A stretch of DNA of 64,000 nucleotides from Streptomyces sp. A1277 (GCF_004795015.1 NZ_SSBI01000009.1:62001-126000), one strand, 5' to 3'. Positions 8,723-18,268 are shown, numbered from the stretch's first letter. Notes: generated by a model not told the origin, from the letters alone. A program made the numbers and translations.

Positions 8723-8840
8723 GTGGAGATGATCCGCACCGGGCAACGGACGAGAAGACAGGCCGCAGGGTCCGGCAACAGACTCGTTTCGCCGCATTGA
8801 CCGGCGTGCGCAGGAGCCCGTTTCCCGGGAAGGACCGCTT

Positions 8841-9638
8841 ATGACGAAATCACCTGACATATACGCAGATCTGGTGGCCGAGGGTGAGGAGATCGACGCA
8901 CTGCTCGACGGTCTGGACGAACAGCAGTGGCAGTCGCCCACGCCCGCCCCGGGGTGGACCGTGGCTCACCAGGTCGCCCACCTCGCTTTCGTCTGCCATC
9001 TCGCCGCCACCTCCGCACGCGACCCGCAGCGCTTCGCGGAGTACGCGACGCAGGCCAAGAACGGCTTCCAGGCGGCGGTGGACGCGGCGCTGGCCCAGTT
9101 CCTCGCCGCGGGTCCCCAGGCGGCGAGGGCACGCTGGCGTGAGGAACTGGCCGCCTCCGTGGCCGGGCTGGCCGCGGTCGACCAGAAGGACACGGTGCCT
9201 TGGCTGGTCAACCCCCTGCCGCCGACGGTGCTGGCCGCCGCCGGCATGATGGAGGTCTTCGCACACGGTCAGGACATCGCGGATGCGCTCGGCGTGCGCC
9301 GGGTGTACACCGACCGGGTGGGACACCTGGCCTGGTTCGGTGTGCACACAAGGGACTTCGGCTACCAGGCGCACGGACTGGTCCCGCCGAGCGAGGAGTT
9401 CCGCTTCGAGTTGACCGCCCCCTCGGGCGCGACCACGTGGACCTTCGGGCCGCAGGACGCCGTCGACCGGATCACAGGGCCGGCCGCCGACTTCGCGCTG
9501 CTGGTTTCCCGTCGCCGCCACCACGCCGACCTCGCGGTGCGGGCCGAAGGAGCCAGGGCCGAACAGTGGCTGGGCATCGCCCAGGCATACCGGGGGCCGG
9601 GCGGAGCCGGGCGGAAGCCGGGTCAGTTCGCGCGGTAG
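8841..9638 (+). CDS. TIGR03084-type metal-binding protein (DinB/mycothiol-dependent maleylpyruvate isomerase fold)
   Basis: This 265-residue protein begins with a DinB-like four-helix domain: GWTVAHQVAHLAF at about 34-46 and MMEVFAHGQDIADALG at about 136-151 supply the His/Glu/His-Asp metal set. The C-terminal part is the smaller alpha/beta domain of this family. Related enzymes use mycothiol as cofactor in Actinobacteria; most, including this type, have no assigned substrate. ATG 8841 follows AAGGA. It is divergent from the GMC operon and 150 bp ahead of a MerR gene. Confidence 0.8.
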   Translation: MTKSPDIYADLVAEGEEIDALLDGLDEQQWQSPTPAPGWTVAHQVAHLAFVCHLAATSARDPQRFAEYATQAKNGFQAAVDAALAQFLAAGPQAARARWREELAASVAGLAAVDQKDTVPWLVNPLPPTVLAAAGMMEVFAHGQDIADALGVRRVYTDRVGHLAWFGVHTRDFGYQAHGLVPPSEEFRFELTAPSGATTWTFGPQDAVDRITGPAADFALLVSRRRHHADLAVRAEGARAEQWLGIAQAYRGPGGAGRKPGQFAR

Positions 9639-9791
9639 GGGGCTTTCGGCAGCCCAACGCGCGATCCCCCGCACCACGGCCCCACGCGACCCAGCCGCCC
9701 TGATCGTGGACGACTTCGCCCTGCTCGGTCAGGCCGTGGGCGCGGTGAGACCCAGTGCTCCGGCGTAGCCGCCGCAGAGAGGTGGAGCTCC

Positions 9792-10451
9792 ATGACGTTG
9801 TCGGAACTGAGCAGCCGCAGCGGGGTGTCCACCGCGACGATCAAGTACTACCTCCGGGAAGGACTGCTGCCCCGAGGACAGCGCGCCGCCGCCACCCGCG
9901 CGGAGTACGGCGAGGAGCACCTGCACCGGCTCCGGTTGCTCCGGACGCTCATCGGTGTGCGTCAGCTGTCGGTCGGCGCGGTCAAGGGGGTTCTCGGCGC
10001 CATGGCGAGGCAGCACGATCCGCACCGGATCTTCGGAATGCTGACCGACGGCGGGTCGGCTTCGCCGGACGGGGATCACGAGCGGGGGAAGGGGGTGGCG
10101 CAGGAGGGGGAGGAGAAGGGTGCGGGCGTCGCCGATGCGCGCAGACTGATCACCGAAATGGGCTGGGACGTCGACCCCGGTACCGCCGCCGTCCAGAGCC
10201 TCGGCAGTGTTCTGCATGCGCTGTCGGAGCTGAATACGGAGATCGACTGGCAGACGCTGCTGCCCTATGCCCGACTCGCCGACCACATCTCGGAACTGGA
10301 CATCGAGCAGATAAACGGCGCGTCGCGACCGCAGGAGGCCACCGAACGCGCCGTGCTGGTGTGCCTCCTGCTGGAACCGGCGCTGCTCGCCCTGCGTCGC
10401 CTCGCCGCGGAGGACAAATCACTCCGTCTGTCCAGCAGGAGCCCGCAGTAG
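9792..10451 (+). CDS. MerR-family transcriptional regulator
   Basis: Residues 1-70 are the MerR winged HTH (MTLSELSSRSGVSTATIKYYLREGLLPRG...YGEEHLHRLRLL). The C-terminal 150 residues are helical, without the cysteines of metal or redox sensors (SoxR, MerR), so a small-molecule or multidrug sensor is more likely. ATG 9792 has GAGAGGTGGAG just upstream. It converges with the hypothetical gene at 10504. No matching MerR-type spacer operator was seen next to it. Confidence 0.88.
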   Translation: MTLSELSSRSGVSTATIKYYLREGLLPRGQRAAATRAEYGEEHLHRLRLLRTLIGVRQLSVGAVKGVLGAMARQHDPHRIFGMLTDGGSASPDGDHERGKGVAQEGEEKGAGVADARRLITEMGWDVDPGTAAVQSLGSVLHALSELNTEIDWQTLLPYARLADHISELDIEQINGASRPQEATERAVLVCLLLEPALLALRRLAAEDKSLRLSSRSPQ

Positions 10452-10503
10452 GGCACATTGCCTCAGGAGTCCGGGACGACGCGGAGCCTCGGACGACGCA
10501 GCG

Positions 10504-10974
10504 TCAGTCAGCGACCGCACCCGTTCCCTTGGCCTGGTCGCGCTTGCCGGCTCCCAGTCGGGCAAGGGCCTCCCGGAAAACGGACACGTTCTCACGCGTC
10601 ATCTCGTAGGCGATGTTCTTGTGCCAGCTGGGGTTGTCCGGGTCCCAGACCGGAGTGATGGGTGCGCTGGTCCCTTCCGGCCACCAGCCCTCCCGTACTC
10701 CGCGCGGGACCGCCCGGGAGAGCGCGACGGTCGGGCCGTTGAGCTTGCCGAGCACGCCGCGCAGGTGGTCGGCGTCGAGATAGCCGTCGCCGTCGAGTAC
10801 GACCATCGTGGCGAACCGGCGGGCGCCGGCGGTCAGCGAACGGAGGTAGCGCTCGGCGCGTTCGACGGTCCACTCGGTGTCTGCGGTGATGGCCAACTCG
10901 TGGCGGTGCTCAGCGAGAAGTGAGAGCAGCTTGTGTTCGAACTCCTCACTCATGCCTTCGATTGTGAATTTCAC
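10504..10974 (-). CDS. Hypothetical protein, 156 aa
   Basis: I do not recognise the family. The protein is acidic and soluble, starts at GTG 10974 with GGAAGG upstream, and has good Streptomyces codon bias. Visible features are a helical N-terminus (FEHKLLSLLAEHRHEL), a DGDGYLDADHLRGVLG stretch that resembles an EF-hand-like loop, and Trp-rich WWPEG and NPSWHKN segments near the C-terminus. It is convergent with the MerR gene and stands alone, with a degraded gene upstream. Confidence 0.7.
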   Translation of the reverse strand: MKFTIEGMSEEFEHKLLSLLAEHRHELAITADTEWTVERAERYLRSLTAGARRFATMVVLDGDGYLDADHLRGVLGKLNGPTVALSRAVPRGVREGWWPEGTSAPITPVWDPDNPSWHKNIAYEMTRENVSVFREALARLGAGKRDQAKGTGAVAD

Positions 10975-11023
10975 GGGAGCCTTCCGTCAGATTCTCACCG
11001 GTTTCTCCGGGGTCTCCCTGAAG

Positions 11024-11262
11024 GTTACAGGCCCGGGGTTTCCGCCCGGCGCGCGTGCAACTCGGAGCGGACGAGTTCGAGGAGGCGCCCGGCCCAGTCG
11101 CGCCCTGCGCCCGCGCGTTGTCGCCCCAGAACCCCGACGACGCGATGTCGTCGTAGATCACGGTGGCGCCCTCCGTCGGTTGGACGTGGCCACGGCGGGG
11201 TTGTTGTACACCACCGCGACGGGCTCGGGCACGGACCCGGCCCGGGTGGACCTGTAGTGCGT
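11024..11262 (-). pseudogene. Frameshifted remnant of an unidentified gene
   Basis: Three successive frames on this strand give protein-like segments that would join end to end: PEPVAVVYNNPAVAT, then EGATVIYDDIASSGFWGDN, then RDWAGRLLELVRSELHARR before a TAA. No single frame is open through all of them, which is the pattern of an eroded coding region with at least two frameshifts. The family is not recognised. The rest of the gap 10975-11586 shows only the start signals of the next gene. Confidence 0.45.
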
Positions 11263-11586
11263 AGGCACCAGGTCTGGTGAGTGGCTGGTCCGGGTGCACC
11301 AGGCCGAGACGGCTGCGGGGGACGATGCCCGCCAGGACGCCGGGAGGAAGTCTGGGAGGCGTGCGAATCCCGCGTATTCCTCTTGTTCTAGCGGTGTCTG
11401 GAGTGATCAGCAGGTGGTGACTGTTCTTGACCGGATCGGGCGGCGGGCCTTCCCGCGGCGCCGGGTCGTGGGTGGTGGTCTGTCCGGGTGCCATGGTTCT
11501 GGCCGTGGCCGCCGCCGGGGAGGGAGAGAACCTCTCCACGCCCGGCACCGAGTCGCGGTAGGCGTCCGACCTGTCGGAGGGGGACG

Positions 11587-12999
11587 GTGAAAACGACGTC
11601 TCTGTCCGAAGCCGTGGCCTCCCCGGCCCGCATCGGGTGGCTGCCGATCGGCGTACTCGGCCTCCTGGCGCTCGCCCTGGGCACCCTGCAGTCGGTGGTG
11701 GAACCGGCGCTCCCGCTGTTGCAGCGTGAGCTGGGGGTCAGTCCTGCCGAAGGGGCTTTGATCGGCAACGCGTTACTCGTCACCGGCGCGGTCGTCACTC
11801 CCGTCGCAGGCAAACTCGGCGACCGCTATGGCGGAAAGCGGGTGCTGGTCCGGCTGATGGCCGTGGTCTCGGCCGGCGGTCTGATGGCCGGCCTGGCACC
11901 GAACCTGCCGGTGTTGTTGCTGGGTCAGGTACTGCAGGGCGCCATGGTGGGTGCGCTGCCTCTCTCTTTCATCCTGGTGCGCAAGCACCTCACGAAGGGC
12001 GAGTCGCAGGCAGCGATCGGGCTGGTCGTCGCGCTGTTCACAGGCGGCGGCATGGTGGGCATGCTGTTTGCCGGTCCGATCGCGGAAGGACTGTCCTGGC
12101 AATGGATGTTCGCGCTGCCGACGATCGCGATCATCGCGACGACGGTGGGCGTGGCCCGGCTGATGCCGCATGATCCGCCGGTCCGATCGGACGACGGGAT
12201 CGACTGGCTTGGCACGGTCTTGCTGAGTGGCACGTTGCTCGCGTTCATGCTCGGGCTCGTGACGGTCACGGGGGACGGCGGCATGCCGCCACTCGCGATC
12301 GGTGCCATCGGCGTGGTCGTGGCCGCGCTCGCGACCGGGTGGGTCGTCGTCGAGCGCCGGGCAGCCTCGCCGATGGTCGATCTGCGCATGCTGGCGAAGC
12401 CCGCGATGTGGCACGCGTGTGTGCTCACCTTCGTCGTGACCACCAGTTCCGGAATGGTGCTCTTCCTCCTCCCGCAGTTCTTCGCGGTATCGGCCGACGG
12501 GTACGGCTTCGGAGCCGGCACCACCGACATCGGACTGTTCCTGCTGCCCGGCGCCATCGCCGGAGCGGTGAGCGATTCGGTCGGCGGGGTCGCGGCGCGG
12601 CGTTTCGGTCCGCGCGCCGTGGTCCTTGCCGGCACCGTCGTCACGGCGTCCACGATGATCGCCCTGGCGTCGCTGCACACCGCGGAATGGCAACTCGTCC
12701 TCGCGAAGGTGCTGACCGCGTTCGCCGCGGGCGTCGGTACCACGGCGTTGCTCGCCGGCACCGCCACCGCCATCGAGACCAAGGACGTCGGCATCGCCAC
12801 CAGCCTGCTCGTGGTCACTCGTGTGATCGGCGTCGCCCTGGGCGCCCAGGTGGCCGGCGCGATCCTCGATGCCGGGGCCGAGCCGATGACGGGCCTGCCG
12901 ACCGAGTCGGCCTTCGCCACGGGGTTCGCCGTCGCCGGCCTCGTCGCCGCGTCGTCACTGCTCGTCGTCCGTATGACGAAAAAAGGAGTCCAGGCATGA
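11587..12999 (+). CDS. MFS drug/metabolite exporter
   Basis: This 470-residue membrane protein has about 14 hydrophobic segments and the MFS loop motif GDRYGGKRVLV after helix 2, matching the EmrB/QacA type of proton-driven exporters. GTG 11587 has GGAGGGGG 4-10 nt upstream; the open frame reaches back to 11488 but without hydrophobic or conserved content. Codon 63 is TTA (11773-11775), making expression bldA-dependent. Its stop overlaps the next start (ATGA), so it is coupled to a flavin monooxygenase. Such pairs usually give export plus chemical inactivation of the same compound. Confidence 0.88.
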   Translation: MKTTSLSEAVASPARIGWLPIGVLGLLALALGTLQSVVEPALPLLQRELGVSPAEGALIGNALLVTGAVVTPVAGKLGDRYGGKRVLVRLMAVVSAGGLMAGLAPNLPVLLLGQVLQGAMVGALPLSFILVRKHLTKGESQAAIGLVVALFTGGGMVGMLFAGPIAEGLSWQWMFALPTIAIIATTVGVARLMPHDPPVRSDDGIDWLGTVLLSGTLLAFMLGLVTVTGDGGMPPLAIGAIGVVVAALATGWVVVERRAASPMVDLRMLAKPAMWHACVLTFVVTTSSGMVLFLLPQFFAVSADGYGFGAGTTDIGLFLLPGAIAGAVSDSVGGVAARRFGPRAVVLAGTVVTASTMIALASLHTAEWQLVLAKVLTAFAAGVGTTALLAGTATAIETKDVGIATSLLVVTRVIGVALGAQVAGAILDAGAEPMTGLPTESAFATGFAVAGLVAASSLLVVRMTKKGVQA

Positions 13000-14219
13000 C
13001 ACCGAAGGGTCGGTCGATGAACGTGAACACCGCCGCGGAACGCGAAGTGCTGATCTGCGGAGCCAGTATCGCCGGACCCGCGCTGGCGTACTGGCTGCAC
13101 CGGTCCGGATGGGCGGTCACCGTGGTGGAGAAGGCAGGCGCGCTGCGTGCCGGCGGTTACCCGATCGACATCCGCGGTACCGCGACAGAGGTGGTCCGGC
13201 GGATGGGGATACTGCCGCGGCTGCGGGACGCGCACATCGACTCGCGTCGCTGCGCCTTCCGCAACGCCGACGGGAGTGAAGTGGCCTCACTCACCCCGCG
13301 TGCCGTCGCAGGCGGTGTCGAGGGGCAGGAGCTCGAGGTGCGTCGGGGGGATCTGGCCGCGATCCTCTACGCGCTGGTCCGCGACGACGTGGAATTCCTG
13401 TTCGGCGATTCCATCGACACCCTCGTCGAGTCCGGACAAGGGGTCGACGTCACTTTCCACAGCGGGCAACGGCGCACGTTCGACCTGGTGATCGGCGCCG
13501 ACGGTATGCACTCACGTACCCGGGAGTCCCTGTTCGGCCCCGAGGAACAGTTCCACCGCTACCTCGGCTACTGCTTCGCCATATTCACCATGCCGAACAC
13601 CTTCGGCCTCTCCCACGAGGTCGTGGTGTGGAACACGCCGGGGAAAGCCGCGGCCCTGTACGCCGTCGGGGACGACGACGAACTGCACGCCTTCCTGAAC
13701 TTTCACCAGCCGGAACCACCGTTCGATGCCCTGCGGAACCCCGACGCCCAGCGGGACCTGGTCGCCGCGACCTTCGCAGGCGCGGGATGGGAGGTCCCCG
13801 GCATGGTCAACGCCATGCGCGACGCGGACGACCTTTTCTTCGACACGGCCGGTCAGATCCGCATGCCCCACTGGTCCAGCGGCCGCGTCGCGCTCGTCGG
13901 CGACGCCGCGTACGCACCCTCGTTCCTTACCGGGCAAGGTTCGAGCCTCGCACTGGCCGGTGCCTACATGCTCGCCAACGCCTTGGCCACGAACCGGGAC
14001 CACACCGCGGCCTTCGCCGCCTACGAACACGGCATGCGCGAGTTCGTAGCCATGAATCAGGCCCTGGTCGACACCGGTGCGGCCACGCTCTTCCCCACCA
14101 CGGCACGGGCCCTGGAGCAACGCAACACCAGGCTGCGTTCCCTCGTCACCATGCCCTCCGCAACCGCACGGCCGGCCCACTCAGCCCTTGCGCTGCCCGA
14201 ATTCGCCCCCATGCCGTGA
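12996..14219 (+). CDS. FAD-dependent monooxygenase (PHBH/Tet(X)-like)
   Basis: This is a 407-residue group A flavoprotein hydroxylase. It has the dinucleotide motif LICGASIAGPALAYWL at about 16-31, an internal FDLVIGADGMHSRTR block, and the second FAD contact VALVGDAAYAPSFLTGQGS near 300. The ATG at 12996 overlaps the MFS stop and has a clear AAAGGAG site, so I prefer it to the internal ATG at 13018. Tet(X)-like enzymes hydroxylate aromatic or tetracycline-type molecules with NADPH and O2. Together with the exporter it suggests a detoxification or resistance unit, but the target is not shown. Confidence 0.86.
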   Translation: MTPKGRSMNVNTAAEREVLICGASIAGPALAYWLHRSGWAVTVVEKAGALRAGGYPIDIRGTATEVVRRMGILPRLRDAHIDSRRCAFRNADGSEVASLTPRAVAGGVEGQELEVRRGDLAAILYALVRDDVEFLFGDSIDTLVESGQGVDVTFHSGQRRTFDLVIGADGMHSRTRESLFGPEEQFHRYLGYCFAIFTMPNTFGLSHEVVVWNTPGKAAALYAVGDDDELHAFLNFHQPEPPFDALRNPDAQRDLVAATFAGAGWEVPGMVNAMRDADDLFFDTAGQIRMPHWSSGRVALVGDAAYAPSFLTGQGSSLALAGAYMLANALATNRDHTAAFAAYEHGMREFVAMNQALVDTGAATLFPTTARALEQRNTRLRSLVTMPSATARPAHSALALPEFAPMP

Positions 14220-14266
14220 CTTGGGGGCCGGCCCGCCATCCAGCCGGAATCGCCCGTTGCCGCTGG

Positions 14267-14959
14267 TCAGCTGCTTGAGTGAGGGGAGCGTGTCGGGGCG
14301 GCGTGGGCCAGGCCCGTCCGGTAAGCGATGACGACGAGTTGCGCTCGGTCGCGGGCCTCCAGCTTCGTCATGGCGCGCTGTACGTGGGCGCGGACGGTGA
14401 AGGGGCTGAGGAACATCCGCTCGGCGATCTCCTGGTTGGACAGGCCGGTCGCGACCAGAGCCACCATCTCGCGTTCACGCGGAGTGAGCGCGGCGAGCTG
14501 TTCGGCGTGGTGCGGTGGGTCCGCCTCCGGTGTGGCCAGAAAACGGGCGACCAGGGAGCGGGTGGCGGCGGGGGACAGAAGGGTGTCGCCGTCGGCGACC
14601 GTACGCACGGCGTCGGCCAGGTCCTCGGCCCCGATGCCTTTGCCGATGAAGCCGCCCGCCCCCGCACGCAGCGCTTGAGCGACGTACTCGTCGGTCTCGT
14701 AGGTGGTGAGGATCAGGATGCGGGCGGAGCGCAGTTCCGGGTCCGCGCAGATCTCCGCCGTGGCGGCGAGACCGTCCACCTCGGGCATGCGGATGTCCAT
14801 GACCACCACGTCCGGACACAGCTCCCTGGTGAGTCTGACCGCCTCCCTGCCGTCGCCGGCCTCGCCGACCACGGTGATGTCGTCGGCGCTGTCGAGAAGC
14901 ATGCGGAAGGCACCGCGTAACAGGGCCTGATCGTCGGCGAGGAGCACTCTGAGCGTCAT
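14267..14959 (-). CDS. NarL/LuxR-type response regulator
   Basis: This 230-residue protein has a receiver domain (LLADDQALLRGAF; phosphoacceptor Asp in VVMDIRMPE near residue 54; Lys in FIGKG) followed by a LuxR-type HTH (LTPREREMVALVATGLSNQEIAERM). ATG 14959 overlaps the stop of the kinase gene (ATGA), so the two are translated together. It would be phosphorylated by that kinase and bind DNA as a dimer. Its targets are unknown. Confidence 0.93.
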   Translation of the reverse strand: MTLRVLLADDQALLRGAFRMLLDSADDITVVGEAGDGREAVRLTRELCPDVVVMDIRMPEVDGLAATAEICADPELRSARILILTTYETDEYVAQALRAGAGGFIGKGIGAEDLADAVRTVADGDTLLSPAATRSLVARFLATPEADPPHHAEQLAALTPREREMVALVATGLSNQEIAERMFLSPFTVRAHVQRAMTKLEARDRAQLVVIAYRTGLAHAAPTRSPHSSS

Positions 14960-16299
14960 GGCGTGCCCCCGGCCTCTCCGTCGCCTGTCCGTCTGTCGCC
15001 TGGCGCCGCGGCGTCTGTCGTCCCGTCAGCCATGCTTCTCTCCCCGGTGGTTGGCGCTTCGTCGGCGCTCCGTGCCCTGTCCTTGAAGGGCGACAGGGGC
15101 AACTGGGTGGAGACGAGGAAGCCGCCCTCCGGGCGCTTGCCCGCGGAAAGGTGTCCCCCGACCGCGGTGGCACGTTCACGCATCCCGATCAGACCGTAAC
15201 CCGGCGGGCGGTCCGGCACTGTGGACGCCCTCGGTCCCGGGGACGCGGCCCACGCCGTACGAGAGCCCTTCCCGTCGTCGGCGACGGTGATGGTCACACG
15301 ATCGCGGCTCCAGGCCAGGCGCACCCGCGCGTTACCAATGCCGGCGTGTTTGGTCACGTTGGTCAGGGCCTCCTGGACGATGCGGTAGGCGGTGAGGTCC
15401 ACTCCCGGCGGCAGCGGCCTCGCCGTGCCCTCCTGGTGCACCGACACCTCCAGACCAGCGCGGCGGAAGGAGTCGAGGAGCGCAGGAAGCCGGGACAGCC
15501 CGGGTGCCGGTTCGGCGGGCGCGGCCGTGTCCCCGGCCTGGCGCAGCAGACCGACTGTGGCCCGCAGGTCGTCGAGCGCGTCGGCGGTGGTCTCGACGAG
15601 TTCCTTGAGGCTCTTGCGGGTCTGCTCCGGGCGGGTGTCGAAGAGGTGGGCGGCGACCGTGGCCTGCGCGTTGGCCAGAGTGATCTGGTGGGCCACCAGG
15701 TCGTGCAGTTCCCGGGCGACGCGCACCCGTTCCTCGGCCACTCTCCGGCGCGCCTCGCTGTCCCGGCTCTCCTCGGCCCGCCGGGCCCGCTCCTCCACGG
15801 CCGCCAGGTAGGCCCGCCGGTTGCGGACCGAGTGACCGAGCACGCCGGCCACGAGCGGGAACGCCGCCACCACGCCCATCCTGCTCGCGTCCTTCCACGA
15901 CACGTCCCCGAACAAGGGGATGGAGGCGACCACCGCCGCGGAGCTGAGCAACACCGTGCCGGCCGCGCGTCGTTCGGTGCGCGCGGCGAGCGCGTAGGAG
16001 TAGGCGGTGATCACGGCGGGGGCCACGATGAGCGGGGTGAGGAGGAGACCCAGGGGCGGCACCAGCACGCCGAACGCGGTCGTGGCCGCCAAGGCGGCCA
16101 GGGGTGCCCGGTGCCGCACGGGCAACACGGCACAGGACACCACGGCGATGACGTAGGCGGCGGCTGTCGGCGCCGACAGCGTGTCGTCGGCCTGCATCAC
16201 CCCGCCGAGCAGGCAGAACGCGAACGCCGTCGCCGTGATCGCCGCCTCCCGCGACCACGCGCCGCGTGGTCGCGGGCCACCACCGCCCTTGTTCGTCAT
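14956..16299 (-). CDS. NarL-family sensor histidine kinase
   Basis: This 447-residue protein has five or six membrane segments in the first 170 residues, a coiled linker (RARRAEESRDSEARRRVAEE), then the HisKA_3 dimerisation motif RELHDLVAHQ with the phospho-accepting His, and an HATPase domain (ALTNVTKHAG; DDGKG; GYGLIGMRERA). The N-terminal sensor is all membrane with no large outside loop, as in DesK-like kinases sensing membrane state. I start it at ATG 16299; an upstream in-frame extension has no better site. It is directly coupled to the response regulator. Confidence 0.92.
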   Translation of the reverse strand: MTNKGGGGPRPRGAWSREAAITATAFAFCLLGGVMQADDTLSAPTAAAYVIAVVSCAVLPVRHRAPLAALAATTAFGVLVPPLGLLLTPLIVAPAVITAYSYALAARTERRAAGTVLLSSAAVVASIPLFGDVSWKDASRMGVVAAFPLVAGVLGHSVRNRRAYLAAVEERARRAEESRDSEARRRVAEERVRVARELHDLVAHQITLANAQATVAAHLFDTRPEQTRKSLKELVETTADALDDLRATVGLLRQAGDTAAPAEPAPGLSRLPALLDSFRRAGLEVSVHQEGTARPLPPGVDLTAYRIVQEALTNVTKHAGIGNARVRLAWSRDRVTITVADDGKGSRTAWAASPGPRASTVPDRPPGYGLIGMRERATAVGGHLSAGKRPEGGFLVSTQLPLSPFKDRARSADEAPTTGERSMADGTTDAAAPGDRRTGDGEAGGTP

Positions 16300-16462
16300 G
16301 GCCGGCTCAGCCCCGGCCGCCGGGGAGAGCCGCCGCACCGCTGCGCCGGGCCCGGTCGCGGATGCGGAGACACGCCTGCTCGGTGCCTCACCCTCGATAT
16401 CGGTATTCGGCAGCACACGATTCAGGATACGAGGCAGCCACCGGGAGCGGGTGCTCGCTTCC

Positions 16463-16517
16463 CGGCCGGGAAGCCTCGCGGCCGGGAAGCCTCGCGGCCG
16501 GGAAGCCTCGCGGCCGG
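16463..16517 (+). repeat. 16-bp tandem repeat, 3.4 copies
   Basis: CGGCCGGGAAGCCTCG is repeated exactly at 16463-16478, 16479-16494 and 16495-16510, followed by CGGCCGG. It lies in the non-coding gap upstream of the sensor kinase. Confidence 0.9.
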
Positions 16518-16996
16518 CTCGGGACAGTACCCGTACGCCGTCCTGGCGGGCGTGCTGCGGCGCAGTGACGCAGGGGCGGCTGTGCGGACCACAGTGCGGC
16601 CCACAGTCGCGGGCCCGGATCTCTGTACTTCGGGCACGGCGCCCGGCGCCCGTCGCGTTTCTCGGGGCCGAGCAGGCCGTCGCGCTCGACCATGTCCCCG
16701 ACCGGGCCCGGGAGGTGGCCACTGCGCATGTCGCCGGATACCTGGCCATGGCACCGCACCCAGGAGGCGAACGTACGCCGGCTCGGCTTCGGAGACGAAG
16801 AGATGTTCGTGTGGGGCGGCCGGTACCAGCCCGTCCGGGCATATTTCCATGAGTGGTGGCCGCGGGGATGAGCCGGCCGGTGTTCTGTGGGGGCTGTGGG
16901 CCGCCCTGCGGTATTGCCGGCGGAGCGCCCGGTCATACTGATGCGCGGTAACACAAGGCGGGGCCGCAGGCGGCGCGTGACGTACGGGGTGGACGG
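16518..16996. other. Gap without a recognisable gene
   Basis: Open frames here (for example 16422-16850 on the minus strand) run across the tandem repeat and have no recognisable domain or ribosome site. One frame contains RTFASWVRCHGQVSGDM, which may be a relic. Upstream of the kinase gene at 16997 no clear promoter was found. Confidence 0.4.
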
Positions 16997-18205
16997 GTGG
17001 GTGTGCCGGAGCGCATTGGTGCGTATGGCGTGGAGCGGGAGTTGGGGGCCGGCGGTATGGGCACCGTCTATCTGGCGCGCTCGCGCGGTGGGCGTTCGGT
17101 GGCCGTGAAGGTGGCGCGGCCGGAGTTGGCGGCCGATCCGCACTTCCGTCAGCGTTTCCGTGCCGAGGTCGCCGCCGCCCGGCGGGTGGGCGGTTTCCAT
17201 ACGGCGCCGGTGGTGGACGCCGATCCGGAGGCGGAGGCTCCGTGGCTGGCCACGGCCTACATTCCCGGGCCCACTCTGTCCGCCCTCCTCGCCTCCGAGG
17301 GGCCGATGGGTGAGGAGCGGCTGCGGCAGTTGGGAGCGGCGCTCGCCGAGGCGCTCGCGGCGATCCACAGGTGCGGTCTGGTGCACCGCGATCTGAAGCC
17401 GGGGAACATCATCATGGCCGCCGACGGCCCGAGGGTGCTGGACTTCGGGATCGCGCGGGCCATGGAGTCGACCCGTCTGACCTCTACCGGTGTGGCCTTC
17501 GGAACTCCGGGGTTCCTGGCGCCCGAACAGGCCATGGGTGAGGAGGTGAGCGGGGCAGCCGATGTGTTCGCGCTCGGGGCCGTGCTGGTGGCCGCGGCCG
17601 GGGGGAGCGCCTTCGGCGGGGGTACGCCGATGGGGCTGATGTATCGCGCGGTGCACGAGCCGGCCGATCTGTCCTCCGTGCCGCCCAGCCTGTGGCCGGC
17701 GCTCCTGGCGTGTCTGGCCAAGGATCCTGCTCAACGGCCCGCCCCGGAAGGGCTGCTGGATCTGTTCGCGCCGATTCCGGGTGCGTACACGCCGACTGCG
17801 GCCGTGCTGCCGCCCATGGACGCGGTTCCCCTGCACCGGGCGCCGACCGCGCTCGCGCCGCCGACCCCTCCGGCGTACCCGCCGGCGTATCCCCCTGCGG
17901 TTCCCCCGGTGCTTCCGGCACCCGGGCCGGCGGACGACGACATCGTGTTCACGGCCGCGGACGCCACCGGTGCGGTTCTGGTCGATGCCGAGGGTGTCGT
18001 TCTCGAGTCGGACGCGCGGTATTTCCAGTTCGGCTGGGACCGGATCAGCTCGGTCGAGTACGCGGCAGCGCCTCAGAAGTACTTGTGGGTGACGGTCAGG
18101 CTCCATGACGGTTCCGTCCATCAGCAGGCGGTCAAGGCCCGCAGGGCGTCCCTGCTCCGCACGTGGCTGCAGGACCTTCCGCTCGTCATCGAGTGCTTCC
18201 GGTAG
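16997..18205 (+). CDS. Soluble Ser/Thr protein kinase (Hanks type)
   Basis: This 402-residue protein has a kinase domain at about 7-260: glycine loop GAGGMGTVY, VAVKVA lysine, catalytic HRDLKPGN near 130, DFG near 149 and GTPGFLAPE in the activation loop. It is followed by a Pro-rich linker (PPAYPPAYPPAVPP). The C-terminal 90 residues (VFTAADATGAVLVDAEGVV...) form a small beta-rich unit, possibly PH-like. There is no transmembrane helix, unlike PknB-type receptors, so it should act in the cytoplasm. The start is GTG 16997, or GTG 17003. It is a single gene followed by a repeat tract. Confidence 0.9.
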   Translation: MGVPERIGAYGVERELGAGGMGTVYLARSRGGRSVAVKVARPELAADPHFRQRFRAEVAAARRVGGFHTAPVVDADPEAEAPWLATAYIPGPTLSALLASEGPMGEERLRQLGAALAEALAAIHRCGLVHRDLKPGNIIMAADGPRVLDFGIARAMESTRLTSTGVAFGTPGFLAPEQAMGEEVSGAADVFALGAVLVAAAGGSAFGGGTPMGLMYRAVHEPADLSSVPPSLWPALLACLAKDPAQRPAPEGLLDLFAPIPGAYTPTAAVLPPMDAVPLHRAPTALAPPTPPAYPPAYPPAVPPVLPAPGPADDDIVFTAADATGAVLVDAEGVVLESDARYFQFGWDRISSVEYAAAPQKYLWVTVRLHDGSVHQQAVKARRASLLRTWLQDLPLVIECFR

Positions 18206-18268
18206 GCGCCCGGGCGCGTGACGTCGGCCGTGCGGGCCGGCTGGTGCGGTCAGCCGACGCCGTCCTGC

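Noticed and set aside
16422..16850. A 142-codon minus-strand gene upstream of the sensor kinase
   Set aside because: It crosses the 16-bp tandem repeat, lacks a ribosome site and shows no domain, and its frame is Arg/Pro-rich.
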